Positions 11,499 to 22,158 are shown, numbered from the stretch's first letter. The stretch: 64,000 nt of DNA from Neodiprion pinetum (GCF_021155775.2 NC_060235.2:8789193-8853192), one strand, 5' to 3'. The notes: a model not told the origin generated them from the sequence alone. Translations and numbers: made by a program.

Positions 11499-12815
11499 CT
11501 ATGGTGTTTCTAATTTAGCTGTAAAATCAGCGAATACGCTAAATTTTTCTGTCTGTGTTGAGCACTTTTGTAAATTTGTGTGGAGTTCTTTTGCTAGTCT
11601 TAACATTTTTTTAATATCGACAAGTTTATTAATGCTTTTAATTACATTAGTGAGCTCTAGGAAGTCAGTCATTTCATTACTTACGTGATAGTTATTATTA
11701 ATGTTAGTGTTAAGTTTTTCTTGATGTAACCTATTGCTTAAATTACTTTGTACTCCGCTGTTAAACCAGGAGTTGGCGTTTGGCTCTGCAGTCCTAACTC
11801 GAAGTGATGGAAAGTGCTGCTGGTCATTTAGATTTGGTGTCACGTTCGGTGGCTGTGTTTTTGCTTGCTTCGCGTTAGCTGATCTACTCGCTATTTGTTG
11901 TATCCTTTTGCGATAGGCGTCGCAGATGGTGGCGTTTGCCGGGTGTTCACCACCACAGTTGACACATTTTGCTGGTGTCGTTTTGGGTTTTTGGCAGTCT
12001 TTAGTTAAATGTGCCTCACTACATTTTAGGCATGCTGGTTCTGCGAAGCAGTTGACAGTTGCATGGCCCCACTCTTGACACCTGTGACACTGTGAGGCTC
12101 TTCTTTTAGTTTCGTAATTTTCCCAAGTGACTACGGTATTACACAATAGTTGTGCTTTTTGCTTGACATGTTTGAGGTGAGTGTCAGCTGAAACTGCTAC
12201 CATAAATATTGGATACTTAGTGCCTTTCATTAGACTGACCTGTGTGCCATCAAAACCAATTTCTTGGAGTTCAGTTTGTATTTGTTCCGGTTTGGTTACC
12301 TCGTGCAGTCCTTTAATTACAAAAGTTTTCTTTTTTTCATTTTTTAGGGAATAAGTGTGAAACTTAACCCCCGTGGCTTTCAGATGCGCCAATAGGTTAT
12401 CATAATCAGTTTTTGATGTTGTGAAGATCTCGGTGTGATATTGATGATATTTTATGTAAAATTTTTCTTTCACTAAGCATTTTATGAGTTCTGTTATCTT
12501 TGAGTGGTCTTGAACCTTACCGTGGATGGCAATTGGTGGAGGTTTCTTTTCTTTTTTTGGTGGTGTATTCTGCGTGTGGGTTGCAGTTGGTGGTGTTTGA
12601 TTATTAATCTGTTGGTGAGTGCTTTCCTCGTGTATTTCCATGTCGTCATTTGCGAGTGGATCAAATCTGTTTGACAATGGAATAGCGGGTCCATTTCCTT
12701 GTTGGTTAATCATTTTGGTGATTTTACTTTTAGCATTAGTTGTATTTGCATTTGCACTGCGTTTTCTGTTATTGATTGGTGTGATTACCGTGCTGAGATC
12801 CACTGCCGGAGGCAT
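11499..12815 (-). CDS. retrotransposon ORF1, Gag-like nucleic-acid-binding protein
   Basis: A 438-codon ORF. I take the ATG at 12815 because the frame remains open upstream only by reading through the 5' UTR, the interrupted 5S gene and its spacer, which are not part of the element. A basic and Asn/Pro-rich N-terminal third is followed by a domain of the type preceding zinc knuckles in Jockey Gag proteins (about residues 165-235). Then come three CCHC knuckles from residue 243: CHRCQEWGHATVNC, CLKCSEAHLTKDC and CVNCGGEHPANATIC. The protein would coat the element RNA. The ORF is intact. Its TAG stop overlaps the ORF2 frame. Confidence 0.92.
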   Translation of the reverse strand: MPPAVDLSTVITPINNRKRSANANTTNAKSKITKMINQQGNGPAIPLSNRFDPLANDDMEIHEESTHQQINNQTPPTATHTQNTPPKKEKKPPPIAIHGKVQDHSKITELIKCLVKEKFYIKYHQYHTEIFTTSKTDYDNLLAHLKATGVKFHTYSLKNEKKKTFVIKGLHEVTKPEQIQTELQEIGFDGTQVSLMKGTKYPIFMVAVSADTHLKHVKQKAQLLCNTVVTWENYETKRRASQCHRCQEWGHATVNCFAEPACLKCSEAHLTKDCQKPKTTPAKCVNCGGEHPANATICDAYRKRIQQIASRSANAKQAKTQPPNVTPNLNDQQHFPSLRVRTAEPNANSWFNSGVQSNLSNRLHQEKLNTNINNNYHVSNEMTDFLELTNVIKSINKLVDIKKMLRLAKELHTNLQKCSTQTEKFSVFADFTAKLETP

Positions 12816-12912
12816 TTGTGGGGACTCTGTGAGGTTATGTTTACCTTCTGTGTCACTAATCGTATTTATGTAGCGCCGATACGTTTGGAACGTGAGACGG
12901 AACGCGACTGGG

Positions 12913-12952
12913 GGACGAGAACCGGTGCTTTCAACGTGGTATGGCCGTTGCC
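12913..12952 (-). pseudogene. 5S rRNA gene, 5' part (nt 1-40), split by the retrotransposon
   Basis: The first 40 nucleotides of the 5S gene whose remainder is at 8419-8508. Nucleotides 29-40 are duplicated as the target site. Transcription starting here would run into the 5' end of the element in the sense direction. Confidence 0.92.
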
Positions 12953-13297
12953 GATGGGCAGGAATCTTTATCATCTCATGTCGGAAGTCAAACAAATCTG
13001 TAGAGTGCAAGAGCATAGGTTGGGAGAATTTCGCCGTGTCAGGATCTCGAGATGTGTCTCAGTTGATTGACACAGTATCTGCGGACAAAATGATGGGCAG
13101 TAGCATTACCTGGAAGTGAGAACTGTCAATGTATGAAATTATAGAAATTTTTTGGAGCCGCTGACTCGCACTAACTTCACACCTAGTAAATATCTAAGAA
13201 AAAAACTGCCACTAAGTGAAATCACGGTAAGACTCGTTGAAAAAGACCGTCCGAAACTGCAAACTTCTTCGAATCGTTTTCAAGAAAAAAAGAAGAT

Positions 13298-13415
13298 GCC
13301 AACGGCACGCGGTGTTCCCAAGCGGTCACCCATCCAAGTACTGACCGCGCCCAACGTTGCTTAACTTCGGTGATCGGACGAGAACCGGTGCTTTCAACGT
13401 GGTATGGCCGTTGCC
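13298..13415 (-). rRNA. 5S ribosomal RNA
   Basis: Full-length minus-strand copy (118 nt core) with all conserved internal blocks (CCGATCACCGAAGTTAAGC, GGATGGGTGACCGC). A T-rich run follows the 3' end as a Pol III terminator. Confidence 0.93.
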
Positions 13416-13762
13416 GAAGGTAACGAATCTCTATCATCTGATCTTGAAAGTCAAACAAATCTGTAGAGTTTGCAAACGTGTAGGTTGAAGAAAACTCGTC
13501 ATCTCAAGATCTCGATATGTGTCTCAATTGATTGACCCAGTACTTGCGGACAAAATGATGCGCAGTGGGATTACGTGGAAGTGAGATCCGTCAGTGTGTG
13601 AAATTTCAGAGCTTTTTCTGATTCACTGACTTACACTAGTTTGAAACTCAGTGAATGTCTAAGAAAAAATACTGCCAGTAGGTAAAATCGCGAAAATCAT
13701 CATTGGTAAAATCATAAAGATATGCCAACTTCTTTGAAACGTTTTCAAGACAAAAAAAAGTT

Positions 13763-13880
13763 GCCAACGGCACGCGGTGTTCCCAAGCGGTCACCCATCC
13801 AAGTACTGACCGCGCCCAACGTTGCTTAACTGCGGTGATCGGACGAGAACCGGTGCCTTCAACGTGGTATGGCCGTTGCC
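13763..13880 (-). rRNA. 5S ribosomal RNA, variant
   Basis: Full-length minus-strand copy with substitutions in the TTGAAAG loop region and near the CACCGAAG block. The start is 465 bp from the previous copy. Function uncertain because of the substitutions. Confidence 0.9.
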
Positions 13881-14232
13881 GATGGAAACGAATCTCTATC
13901 ATCTGATCTTGAAAGACAAACAAATCTGTAGAGTTTACAAACATGTAGGTTGAAGAAAACTCGTCATCTCAAGATCTCGATATGTGTCTCAATTGATTGA
14001 CCCAGTATTTCCGGACAATATGATGGGCAGTAGGATTACGTGGAAGTGAGAACTGTCAATGGGTGAAATTTCAGAGCTTTTTCTGATCCACTGACTTACA
14101 CCAATTTGACACCCAGTGAATGTCTAACAATAAGAAAAAAACTGCCAGTAGGTAAAATCGCGAAAACAATTATTGTTAAAACCATCAAAATATGCAAACT
14201 TCTTTGAATCGTTTTCAAGAAAAAAAAAAGGT

Positions 14233-14350
14233 GCCAACGGCACGCGGTGTTCCCAAGCGGTCACCCATCCAAGTACTGACCGCGCCCAACGTTGCCTAAC
14301 TTCGGTGATCGGACGAGAACCGGTGCTTTCAACGTGGTATGGCCGTTGCC
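14233..14350 (-). rRNA. 5S ribosomal RNA, variant
   Basis: Full-length minus-strand copy with a single change in the AAGC-AACG segment. The spacer downstream carries an extra TTGTTA-containing stretch also present after the + strand copy at 18802. Confidence 0.91.
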
Positions 14351-14697
14351 GATGGTTATGAATCTTTGTCATCTGATGTCAGAAGTCGAACAAATCTGTA
14401 GAGTGCAAGCGCATAGGTTGGGAGAATTTCGGCGTGTCAGGATCTCGAGATGTCTTTCAATTGATTGACGCAGTATTTGCAGACAAAATGATGCGCAGTA
14501 GGGTTACGTGGAAGTGTGAACTGTCAATATGTGAAATTCTAGAAATTTTTTTTGGATACGATGACTCGCACTAACTTCACACCTAGTAAATATCTAAGAA
14601 AAAAACTGCCACTAAGTGAAATCACGGTAAGACTCGTTGAAAAAGACCGTCCGAAACTGCAAACTTCTTCGAATCGTTTTCAAGAAAAAAAGAAGAT

Positions 14698-14788
14698 GCC
14701 AACGGCACGCGGTGTTCCCAAGCGGTCACCCATCCAAGTACTGACCGCGCCCAACGTTGCTTAACTTCGGTGATCGGACGAGAACCGG

Positions 14789-14794
<6 letters not shown>
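14698..14794 (-). pseudogene. 5S rRNA gene, 3' part, split by a poly(A)-tailed insertion
   Basis: Nucleotides 22-118 of a 5S gene. The 5' part is at 14851-14889. 14777-14794 is one copy of the 18 bp target duplication. Confidence 0.9.
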
Positions 14795-14821
<27 letters not shown>

Positions 14822-14850
14822 GTTTATTGATGCCAAAATATACATAGTTT
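14795..14850 (-). mobile_element. short poly(A)-tailed retroinsertion in a 5S rRNA gene
   Basis: Read on the minus strand: 33 bases containing AATAAA, then a tail of about 23-26 A. It is flanked by an 18 bp duplication of 5S nt 22-39 (the first three A are shared with the tail). These are the marks of target-primed reverse transcription of a 3' mRNA end: a severely 5'-truncated LINE, a SINE or a processed transcript. The body is too short to classify. Confidence 0.88.
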
Positions 14851-14889
14851 GACGAGAACCGGTGCTTTCAACGTGGTATGGCCGTTGCC
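14851..14889 (-). pseudogene. 5S rRNA gene, 5' part (nt 1-39)
   Basis: The first 39 nucleotides of the split copy. Removing insert and duplication (74 bp) restores a spacing of 465 bp to the neighbour. Confidence 0.9.
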
Positions 14890-15177
14890 GATGGAAACGA
14901 ATCTCTGTCACTTCATCTGGATAAATAAATGAATCTTTCGAGTGCAAACGCGTAGGTTGGAAGAAATTCGAAATGCCTCTGTATTGACATGAGTGATGGA
15001 GTGCTTACGGACAAAATGATGCGCAGCAAGATTACGCGAAAGTAAGAACTGACAATATGTGAAATTCCGAATTTTCTTTTTCAAAAATCAATTTCCGCGA
15101 ATCTTAACGTTTTCTAACCTCTATAATGTACAAATGGATTTTTAGAGAAATGTCATCTTGTCTGTCGGCCTGTCCGA

Positions 15178-15540
15178 CAAACTCCCCTGATGATTTTGGA
15201 AACGGCTCGATAAAAAAATGTGCATCTTACAGGATTTTACAATCCAATGGTCGGTATGAAAAATCGCCATGTCCCATTCATCATGAGCTTCTGGTTTGAC
15301 GGGAAATGAATCGATTTCAATGTTTTACCGACAAATCTACAAAGCCTGAATTTGGTAAGAAGCTACCTCGGCGCCTATAGATAAGCAATCGGAGTTACAA
15401 TTTGTCATCTCAGGAACGAAATTGCAATGCACGGCTGCCTATCTGTAGGCGCTGAGGTAGCTTTTTCACGTTTAGAAACTCTGTATTTTTTAATTTTCAT
15501 TACTTTCTCCAAATGAACGATTATCTTTTTCCAAGTTTAT
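15178..15540 (+). repeat. dispersed repeat, copy 2, interrupted
   Basis: Matches 4349-4530. The match is broken at 15361-15462 by an inverted-repeat element. A segment resembling the right part of copy 1 appears about 1 kb further on (16640-16710), as if another insertion had separated it. Confidence 0.6.
15361..15462. mobile_element. 102 bp hairpin MITE
   Basis: Terminal inverted repeats of 27 bp (15361-15387 and 15436-15462, starting AGCTACCTC) with three mismatches. It lies inside a dispersed repeat. Non-autonomous, no ORF. Confidence 0.8.
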
Positions 15541-17419
15541 TACCTTACTGAAAAATATTTGTCATAAATTTTATGTTTTTGTTACGGGGTATATCGTGTG
15601 TAGACTTCGATGAGCGGCTACCGAAATCTACTCTACGCCCAGCCATGGTGTTATTTGGCTATTTTAGAGTTCGTACACATCGATTTTTCACTTACGTGAC
15701 AGTGCACCCAATGCAGGAAATGATAGAAGAAGAAAGGATTCGGTTTTAAGGGAGGTAGCGATTTAAATGTTATAGTTGGTTTATTATTAACGATCAAGTA
15801 ATTGAGTTATAACAGTGATCAATGTAATGAAGTCGGCTCAGGGGAAGGACTTGGATTGGTATGGAGAGATTTAATTATAAGCCACACGTGTGAAAGCTAT
15901 GAAGATGCAAGATACGAATTTAGAGAATGTAGGAGACTCGATAGTTGCTGTTTAAGGATGAACCTTTTCGCTCCGTGAATATAAGGAGAGGATGCAGGAC
16001 GTAAAGTGACAATAAGCCTGTGGGCAATAAATATGAGTTCTTGAGGACGTAACATTTTCATGTAAAAAATCTTAACATTTTTTTTTTAATACTGTCGTTT
16101 TTTCTCTCGTACAGTTTCTGCGACGCACTGCCTATTCTCTGTACACGTAAATACAGCTTGGTGTGATTTTTTCTTTACCTTCTTATTGAGTGTTTCCTGT
16201 TCCTCTTCATATTCGACCGGCAAGGCTTCGACAAGCTAGCTGCTTACACCTGGTGCAAGATTATTAATTTCGTAAACCATTTCCGAGACACAAGAAGCAG
16301 CAAATAGCCGAAAACCACAATAAATATCTCGTTACAATTTATGATTTTTCTTTTGTTACTTGTAAGCTGGTTAAGTTTGATTTTATCTAATTATGTTGTT
16401 GTAAATTTATTAGACGGGAGTCAGCGGCGAAACCCTCAAAATGTTCTCTACTCGGTAACGATTATCGAGACTGCAGAATTACGTATACATATCCTATTAA
16501 ATCCACATGCGATTAGATCATCCATTTTCATTTCCAATTTACTTTCCTGCCTCGTTCCATATCAAACTACCAAAAAATCACACGTATTAGAATTTTTGTT
16601 TCACCTTTCATATGACCTCTTTCTTTTTACTAGTAAACCTATACTTTTTTCTTTCCGATGAAAAGTACAGCAAAAATAATTGTTTTCCAGCTTGTTGAAC
16701 TTGATACAGAGTTATTAGATACATTTGACAATTAGATACCGCATTCTTCTTAGTTGGTTAAACATTCCGTTAAGACTGATTGGCCTACGCTAAGGTTGTA
16801 ATTGTTGATAACGCCACTAAATAGAAAAGTACATGATACAGTGGTAGGACACGAAAGTGAGTAAAATACCTAGTTGGGCGATTTCTAATAAGGATGAATG
16901 TCACAAATTTTAGTATTGACGGAATTTATATTTTCATCCGACCATGTATAGAACGTGAGGTAACGATGATGGGCGATCGAATTTCAACACCTGATTTTTG
17001 ACCACTGCAAAGACTTCGTAGAACTTTGGTTTTTCCCAAGTCGTTAAGACTTTGAGATTAGCAGTTTTATCTGGGTGAAGCCCGGCTGACCTGGGTCAGT
17101 TTGTGAAGATGAATTCGCACATGGAATTTGTGATTTATCTAATGTAAGAAACGTGTGCAGCCACACGTTACGCGCAACACGCTGAAACGAAATCCATCGA
17201 TGCTCGAAATCCCAGAGCTTCGGTTGATTTATCAAGTTAGACGAATGTGATACATTGTGAATGTTTTCTTTCTAACAGAGTGCACAAAACCGAGAAAAAC
17301 TCATTGAAAAATCAACGTCATTCAAAATCATTTTTTTCCGCAAGCACTGCATCATTCAATTCAGAAACATCTTGATTAATTCAGTTTTTAACATGTAGTG
17401 ATGGAGATTCTTGTCCATC

Positions 17420-17537
17420 GGCAACGGCCATACCACGTTGAAAGCACCGGTTCTCGTCCGATCACCGAAGTTAAGCAACGTTGGGCGCGGTCAGTACTTG
17501 GATGGGTGACCGCTTGGGAACACCGCGTGCCGTTGGC
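17420..17537 (+). rRNA. 5S ribosomal RNA, copy 1 of the + arm
   Basis: First plus-strand copy, preceded by unrelated sequence rather than normal spacer (only GGAGATTC..CCATC is shared). T7 terminator downstream. Confidence 0.93.
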
Positions 17538-17881
17538 ACCGTTTTTTTCTTGAAAACGATTCAAAGAAGTTTGCATATTTTGATGGTTTTAACAATGATT
17601 GTTTTAGCGATTTTACCTACTGGCAGTTTTTTTCTTAGATATTTACTAGGTGTGAAGTTAGTGCGAGTCAGCGGCTCCAAAAAATTTCTAGAATTTCATA
17701 CATTGACACTTCTCACTTCCAGGTAATGCTACTGCCCATCATTTTGTCCGCAAATACTGTGTCAATCAACTGAGACACATCTCGAGATCCTGACACGCCG
17801 AAATTCTCCCAACCTACGCGCTTGCAAATCCTACAGATTTGTTTGACTTCCGACATGAGATGATACAGATTCATTTCCATC

Positions 17882-17999
17882 GGCAACGGCCATACCACGT
17901 TGAAAGCACCGGTTCTCGTCCGATCACCGAAGTTAAGCAACGTTGGGCGCGGTCAGTACTTGGATGGGTGACCGCTTGGGAACACCGCGTGCCGTTGGC
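17882..17999 (+). rRNA. 5S ribosomal RNA, copy 2
   Basis: Consensus sequence, 462 bp after copy 1; T7 run follows. Confidence 0.95.
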
Positions 18000-18341
18000 A
18001 CAATTTTTTTGTTGAAAACGATTCAAAGAAGTTTGCATATTTTGATGGTTTTAACAATGATTGTTTTCGCGATTTTACCTACTGGCAGTTTTTTTCTTAG
18101 ATATTTACTAGGTGTGAAGTTAGTGCGAGTCAGCGGCTCCAAAAAATTTCTAGATTTTCATACATTGACACTTCTCACTTCCAGGTAATGCTACTGCCCA
18201 TCATTTTGTCCGCAGATACTGTGTCAATCAACTGAGACACATCTCGAGATCCTGACACGGCGAAATTCTCCCAACCTATGCTCTTGCACTCTACAGATTT
18301 GTTTGACTTCCGACATGAGATGATAAAGATTCCTGCCCATC

Positions 18342-18459
18342 GGCAACGGCCATACCACGTTGAAAGCACCGGTTCTCGTCCGATCACCGAAGTTAAGCAA
18401 CGTTGGGCGCGGTCAGTACTTGGATGGGTGACCGCTTGGGAACACCGCGTGCCGTTGGC
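18342..18459 (+). rRNA. 5S ribosomal RNA, copy 3
   Basis: Consensus sequence; type c upstream spacer (CCTGCCCAT just before the gene), unit 460 bp. Confidence 0.95.
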
Positions 18460-18801
18460 ACAATTTTTTTGTTGAAAACGATTCAAAGAAGTTTGCATAT
18501 TTTGATGGTTTTAACAATGATTGTTTTAGCGATTTTACCTACTGGCAGTTTTTTTCTTAGATATTTACTAGGTGTGAAGTTAGTGCGAGTCAGCGGCTCC
18601 AAAAAATTTCTAGAATTTCATACATTGACACTTCTCACTTCCAGGTAATGCTACTGCCCATCATTTTGTCCGCAGATACTGTGTCAATCAACTGAGACAC
18701 ATCTCGAGATCCTGACACGGCGAAATTCTCCCAACCTATGCTCTTGCACTCTACAGATTTGTTTGACTTCCGACATGAGATGATAAAGATTCCTGCCCAT
18801 T

Positions 18802-18919
18802 GGCAACGGCCATACCACGTTGAAAGCACCGGTTCTCGTCCGATCACCGAAGTTAAGCAACGTTGGGCGCGGTCAGTACTTGGATGGGTGACCGCTTGGG
18901 AACACCGCGTGCCGTTGGC
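18802..18919 (+). rRNA. 5S ribosomal RNA, copy 4
   Basis: Consensus gene with T instead of C at position -1. The downstream spacer is the longer, older type (unit 469 bp) resembling the left arm. Confidence 0.95.
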
Positions 18920-19270
18920 ACCTTTTTTTTTCTTGAAAACGATTCAAAGAAGTTTGCATATTTTGATGGTTTTAACAATAATTGTTTTCGCGATTTTACC
19001 TACTGGCAGTTTTTTTCTTATTGTTAGACATTCACTGGGTGTCAAATTGGTGTAAGTCAGTGGATCAGAAAAAGCTCTGAAATTTCACCCATTGACAGTT
19101 CTCACTTCCACATAATCCTACTGCCCATCATATTGTCCGGAAATACTGGGTCAATCAATTGAGACACATATCGAGATCTTGAGATGACGAGTTTTCTTCA
19201 ACCTACGCGCTTGCAAATCCTACAGATTTGTTTGACTTTCGAGATGAGATGATACAGATTCACTTCCATC

Positions 19271-19388
19271 GGCAACGGCCATACCACGTTGAAAGCACCG
19301 GTTCTCGTCCGATCACCGAAGTTAAGCAACGTTGGGCGCGGTCAGTACTTGGATGGGTGACCGCTTGGGAACACCGCGTGCCGTTGGC
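19271..19388 (+). rRNA. 5S ribosomal RNA, copy 5
   Basis: Consensus gene; type a upstream spacer (CACTTCC). Confidence 0.95.
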
Positions 19389-19732
19389 ACAATTTTTTTC
19401 TTGAAAACGATTCAAAGAAGTTTGCATATTTTGATGGTTTTAACAATGATTGTTTTCGCGATTTCACCTACTGGCAGTTTTTTTCTTAGGTATTTACTAG
19501 GTGTGAAGTTAGTGCGAGTCAGCGGCTCCAAAAAATTTCTAGAATTTCACACATTGACAGTTCTCACTTCCACGTAATGCTACTGCCCATCATTTTGTCC
19601 GCAAATACTGTGTCAATCAACTGAGACACATCTCGAGATCCTGACACGCCGAAATTCTCCCAACCTACGCGCTTGCAAATCCTACAGATTTGTTTGACTT
19701 TCGAGATGAGATGATACAGATTCACTTCCATC

Positions 19733-19850
19733 GGCAACGGCCATACCACGTTGAAAGCACCGGTTCTCGTCCGATCACCGAAGTTAAGCAACGTTGGGCG
19801 CGGTCAGTACTTGGATGGGTGACCGCTTGGGAACACCGCGTGCCGTTGGC
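19733..19850 (+). rRNA. 5S ribosomal RNA, copy 6
   Basis: Consensus gene, type a; first unit of the higher-order repeat. Confidence 0.95.
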
Positions 19851-20194
19851 ACAATTTTTTTCTTGAAAACGATTCAAAGAAGTTTGCATATTTTGATGGT
19901 TTTAACAATGATTGTTTTCGCGATTTTACCTACTGGCAGTTTTTTTCTTAGGTATTTACTAGGTGTGAAGTTAGTGCGAGTCAGCGGCTCCAAAAAATTT
20001 CTAGAATTTCACACATTGACAGTTCTCACTTCCACGTAATGCTACTGCCCATCATTTTGTCCGCAAATACTGTGTCAATCAACTGAGACACATCTCGAGA
20101 TCCTGACACGCCGAAATTCTCCCAACCTACGCGCTTGCAAATCCTACAGATTTGTTTGACTTTCGAGATGAGATGATACAGATTCATTTCCATC

Positions 20195-20312
20195 GGCAAC
20201 GGCCATACCACGTTGAAAGCACCGGTTCTCGTCCGATCACCGAAGTTAAGCAACGTTGGGCGCGGTCAGTACTTGGATGGGTGACCGCTTGGGAACACCG
20301 CGTGCCGTTGGC
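20195..20312 (+). rRNA. 5S ribosomal RNA, copy 7
   Basis: Consensus gene, type b upstream spacer (CATTTCC). Confidence 0.95.
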
Positions 20313-20654
20313 ACAATTTTTTTGTTGAAAACGATTCAAAGAAGTTTGCATATTTTGATGGTTTTAACAATGATTGTTTTCGCGATTTTACCTACTGGCA
20401 GTTTTTTTCTTAGATATTTACTAGGTGTGAAGTTAGTGCGAGTCAGCGGCTCCAAAAAATTTCTAGATTTTCATACATTGACACTTCTCACTTCCAGGTA
20501 ATGCTACTGCCCATCATTTTGTCCGCAGATACTGTGTCAATCAACTGAGACACATCTCGAGATCCTGACACGGCGAAATTCTCCCAACCTATGCTCTTGC
20601 ACTCTACAGATTTGTTTGACTTCCGACATGAGATGATAAAGATTCCTGCCCATT

Positions 20655-20772
20655 GGCAACGGCCATACCACGTTGAAAGCACCGGTTCTCGTCCGATCAC
20701 CGAAGTTAAGCAACGTTGGGCGCGGTCAGTACTTGGATGGGTGACCGCTTGGGAACACCGCGTGCCGTTGGC
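20655..20772 (+). rRNA. 5S ribosomal RNA, copy 8
   Basis: Consensus gene, type c spacer with T at -1. Confidence 0.95.
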
Positions 20773-21116
20773 ACAATTTTTTTCTTGAAAACGATTCAAA
20801 GAAGTTTGCATATTTTGATGGTTTTAACAATGATTGTTTTCGCGATTTTACCTACTGGCAGTTTTTTTCTTAGGTATTTACTAGGTGTGAAGTTAGTGCG
20901 AGTCAGCGGCTCCAAAAAATTTCTAGAATTTCACACATTGACAGTTCTCACTTCCACGTAATGCTACTGCCCATCATTTTGTCCGCAAATACTGTGTCAA
21001 TCAACTGAGACACATCTCGAGATCCTGACACGCCGAAATTCTCCCAACCTACGCGCTTGCAAATCCTACAGATTTGTTTGACTTTCGAGATGAGATGATA
21101 CAGATTCATTTCCATC

Positions 21117-21234
21117 GGCAACGGCCATACCACGTTGAAAGCACCGGTTCTCGTCCGATCACCGAAGTTAAGCAACGTTGGGCGCGGTCAGTACTTGGAT
21201 GGGTGACCGCTTGGGAACACCGCGTGCCGTTGGC
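21117..21234 (+). rRNA. 5S ribosomal RNA, copy 9
   Basis: Consensus gene, type b. Confidence 0.95.
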
Positions 21235-21578
21235 ACAATTTTTTTGTTGAAAACGATTCAAAGAAGTTTGCATATTTTGATGGTTTTAACAATGATTGTT
21301 TTCGCGATTTTACCTACTGGCAGTTTTTTTCTTAGATATTTACTAGGTGTGAAGTTAGTGCGAGTCAGCGGCTCCAAAAAATTTCTAGATTTTCATACAT
21401 TGACACTTCTCACTTCCAGGTAATGCTACTGCCCATCATTTTGTCCGCAGATACTGTGTCAATCAACTGAGACACATCTCGAGATCCTGACACGCCGAAA
21501 TTCTCCCAACCTACGCGCTTGCAAATCCTACAGATTTGTTTGACTTTCGAGATGAGATGATACAGATTCACTTCCATC

Positions 21579-21696
21579 GGCAACGGCCATACCACGTTGA
21601 AAGCACCGGTTCTCGTCCGATCACCGAAGTTAAGCAACGTTGGGCGCGGTCAGTACTTGGATGGGTGACCGCTTGGGAACACCGCGTGCCGTTGGC
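21579..21696 (+). rRNA. 5S ribosomal RNA, copy 10
   Basis: Consensus gene, type a; starts the second higher-order unit. Confidence 0.95.
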
Positions 21697-22040
21697 ACAA
21701 TTTTTTTCTTGAAAACGATTCAAAGAAGTTTGCATATTTTGATGGTTTTAACAATGATTGTTTTCGCGATTTTACCTACTGGCAGTTTTTTTCTTAGGTA
21801 TTTACTAGGTGTGAAGTTAGTGCGAGTCAGCGGCTCCAAAAAATTTCTAGAATTTCACACATTGACAGTTCTCACTTCCACGTAATGCTACTGCCCATCA
21901 TTTTGTCCGCAAATACTGTGTCAATCAACTGAGACACATCTCGAGATCCTGACACGCCGAAATTCTCCCAACCTACGCGCTTGCAAATCCTACAGATTTG
22001 TTTGACTTTCGAGATGAGATGATACAGATTCATTTCCATC

Positions 22041-22158
22041 GGCAACGGCCATACCACGTTGAAAGCACCGGTTCTCGTCCGATCACCGAAGTTAAGCAAC
22101 GTTGGGCGCGGTCAGTACTTGGATGGGTGACCGCTTGGGAACACCGCGTGCCGTTGGC
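22041..22158 (+). rRNA. 5S ribosomal RNA, copy 11
   Basis: Consensus gene, type b. Confidence 0.95.

Larger units (their letters stand above)
8509..12912 (-). mobile_element. Jockey-type non-LTR retrotransposon inserted in a 5S rRNA gene
   Basis: A 4404 bp element lying in the same orientation as the 5S gene it interrupts. It is flanked by a 12 bp direct repeat of 5S sequence (8497-8508 and 12913-12924, GGACGAGAACCG on the + strand). From its 5' end it has a short leader (12912-12816), ORF1 with three CCHC knuckles, ORF2 with AP endonuclease and reverse transcriptase, and a ~300 bp 3' UTR. It ends with AATAAATAAA words and a G run but no poly(A) tail. The order of parts, the ORF1 domain type and the endonuclease/RT motifs place it in the Jockey group by family knowledge. 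Lesions are few (one frameshift), so insertion was fairly recent. A sequence-specific target is inferred from exact placement in a multicopy RNA gene. Confidence 0.93.
14890..17419. other. pivot region between the two 5S arms
   Basis: 14890-15070 is 5S spacer of the type also found at 8090-8270 (GTGATGGAGTGCTTAC). The rest is unrelated, with a dispersed repeat (15178-15540) interrupted by a hairpin element (15361-15462) and no gene I can support. Copies to the left read leftward, copies to the right read rightward. Confidence 0.7.

Noticed and set aside
8509..12912. Interpretation of the element as an LTR retrotransposon or virus-derived sequence
   Set aside because: No LTRs, protease, integrase or envelope; the endonuclease is of AP type and the flanks show target-primed insertion.
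12816..13016. 67-residue N-terminal extension of retrotransposon ORF1
   Set aside because: The frame is open by chance through the 5' UTR, the split 5S gene and the spacer; the same peptide appears at every 5S copy.
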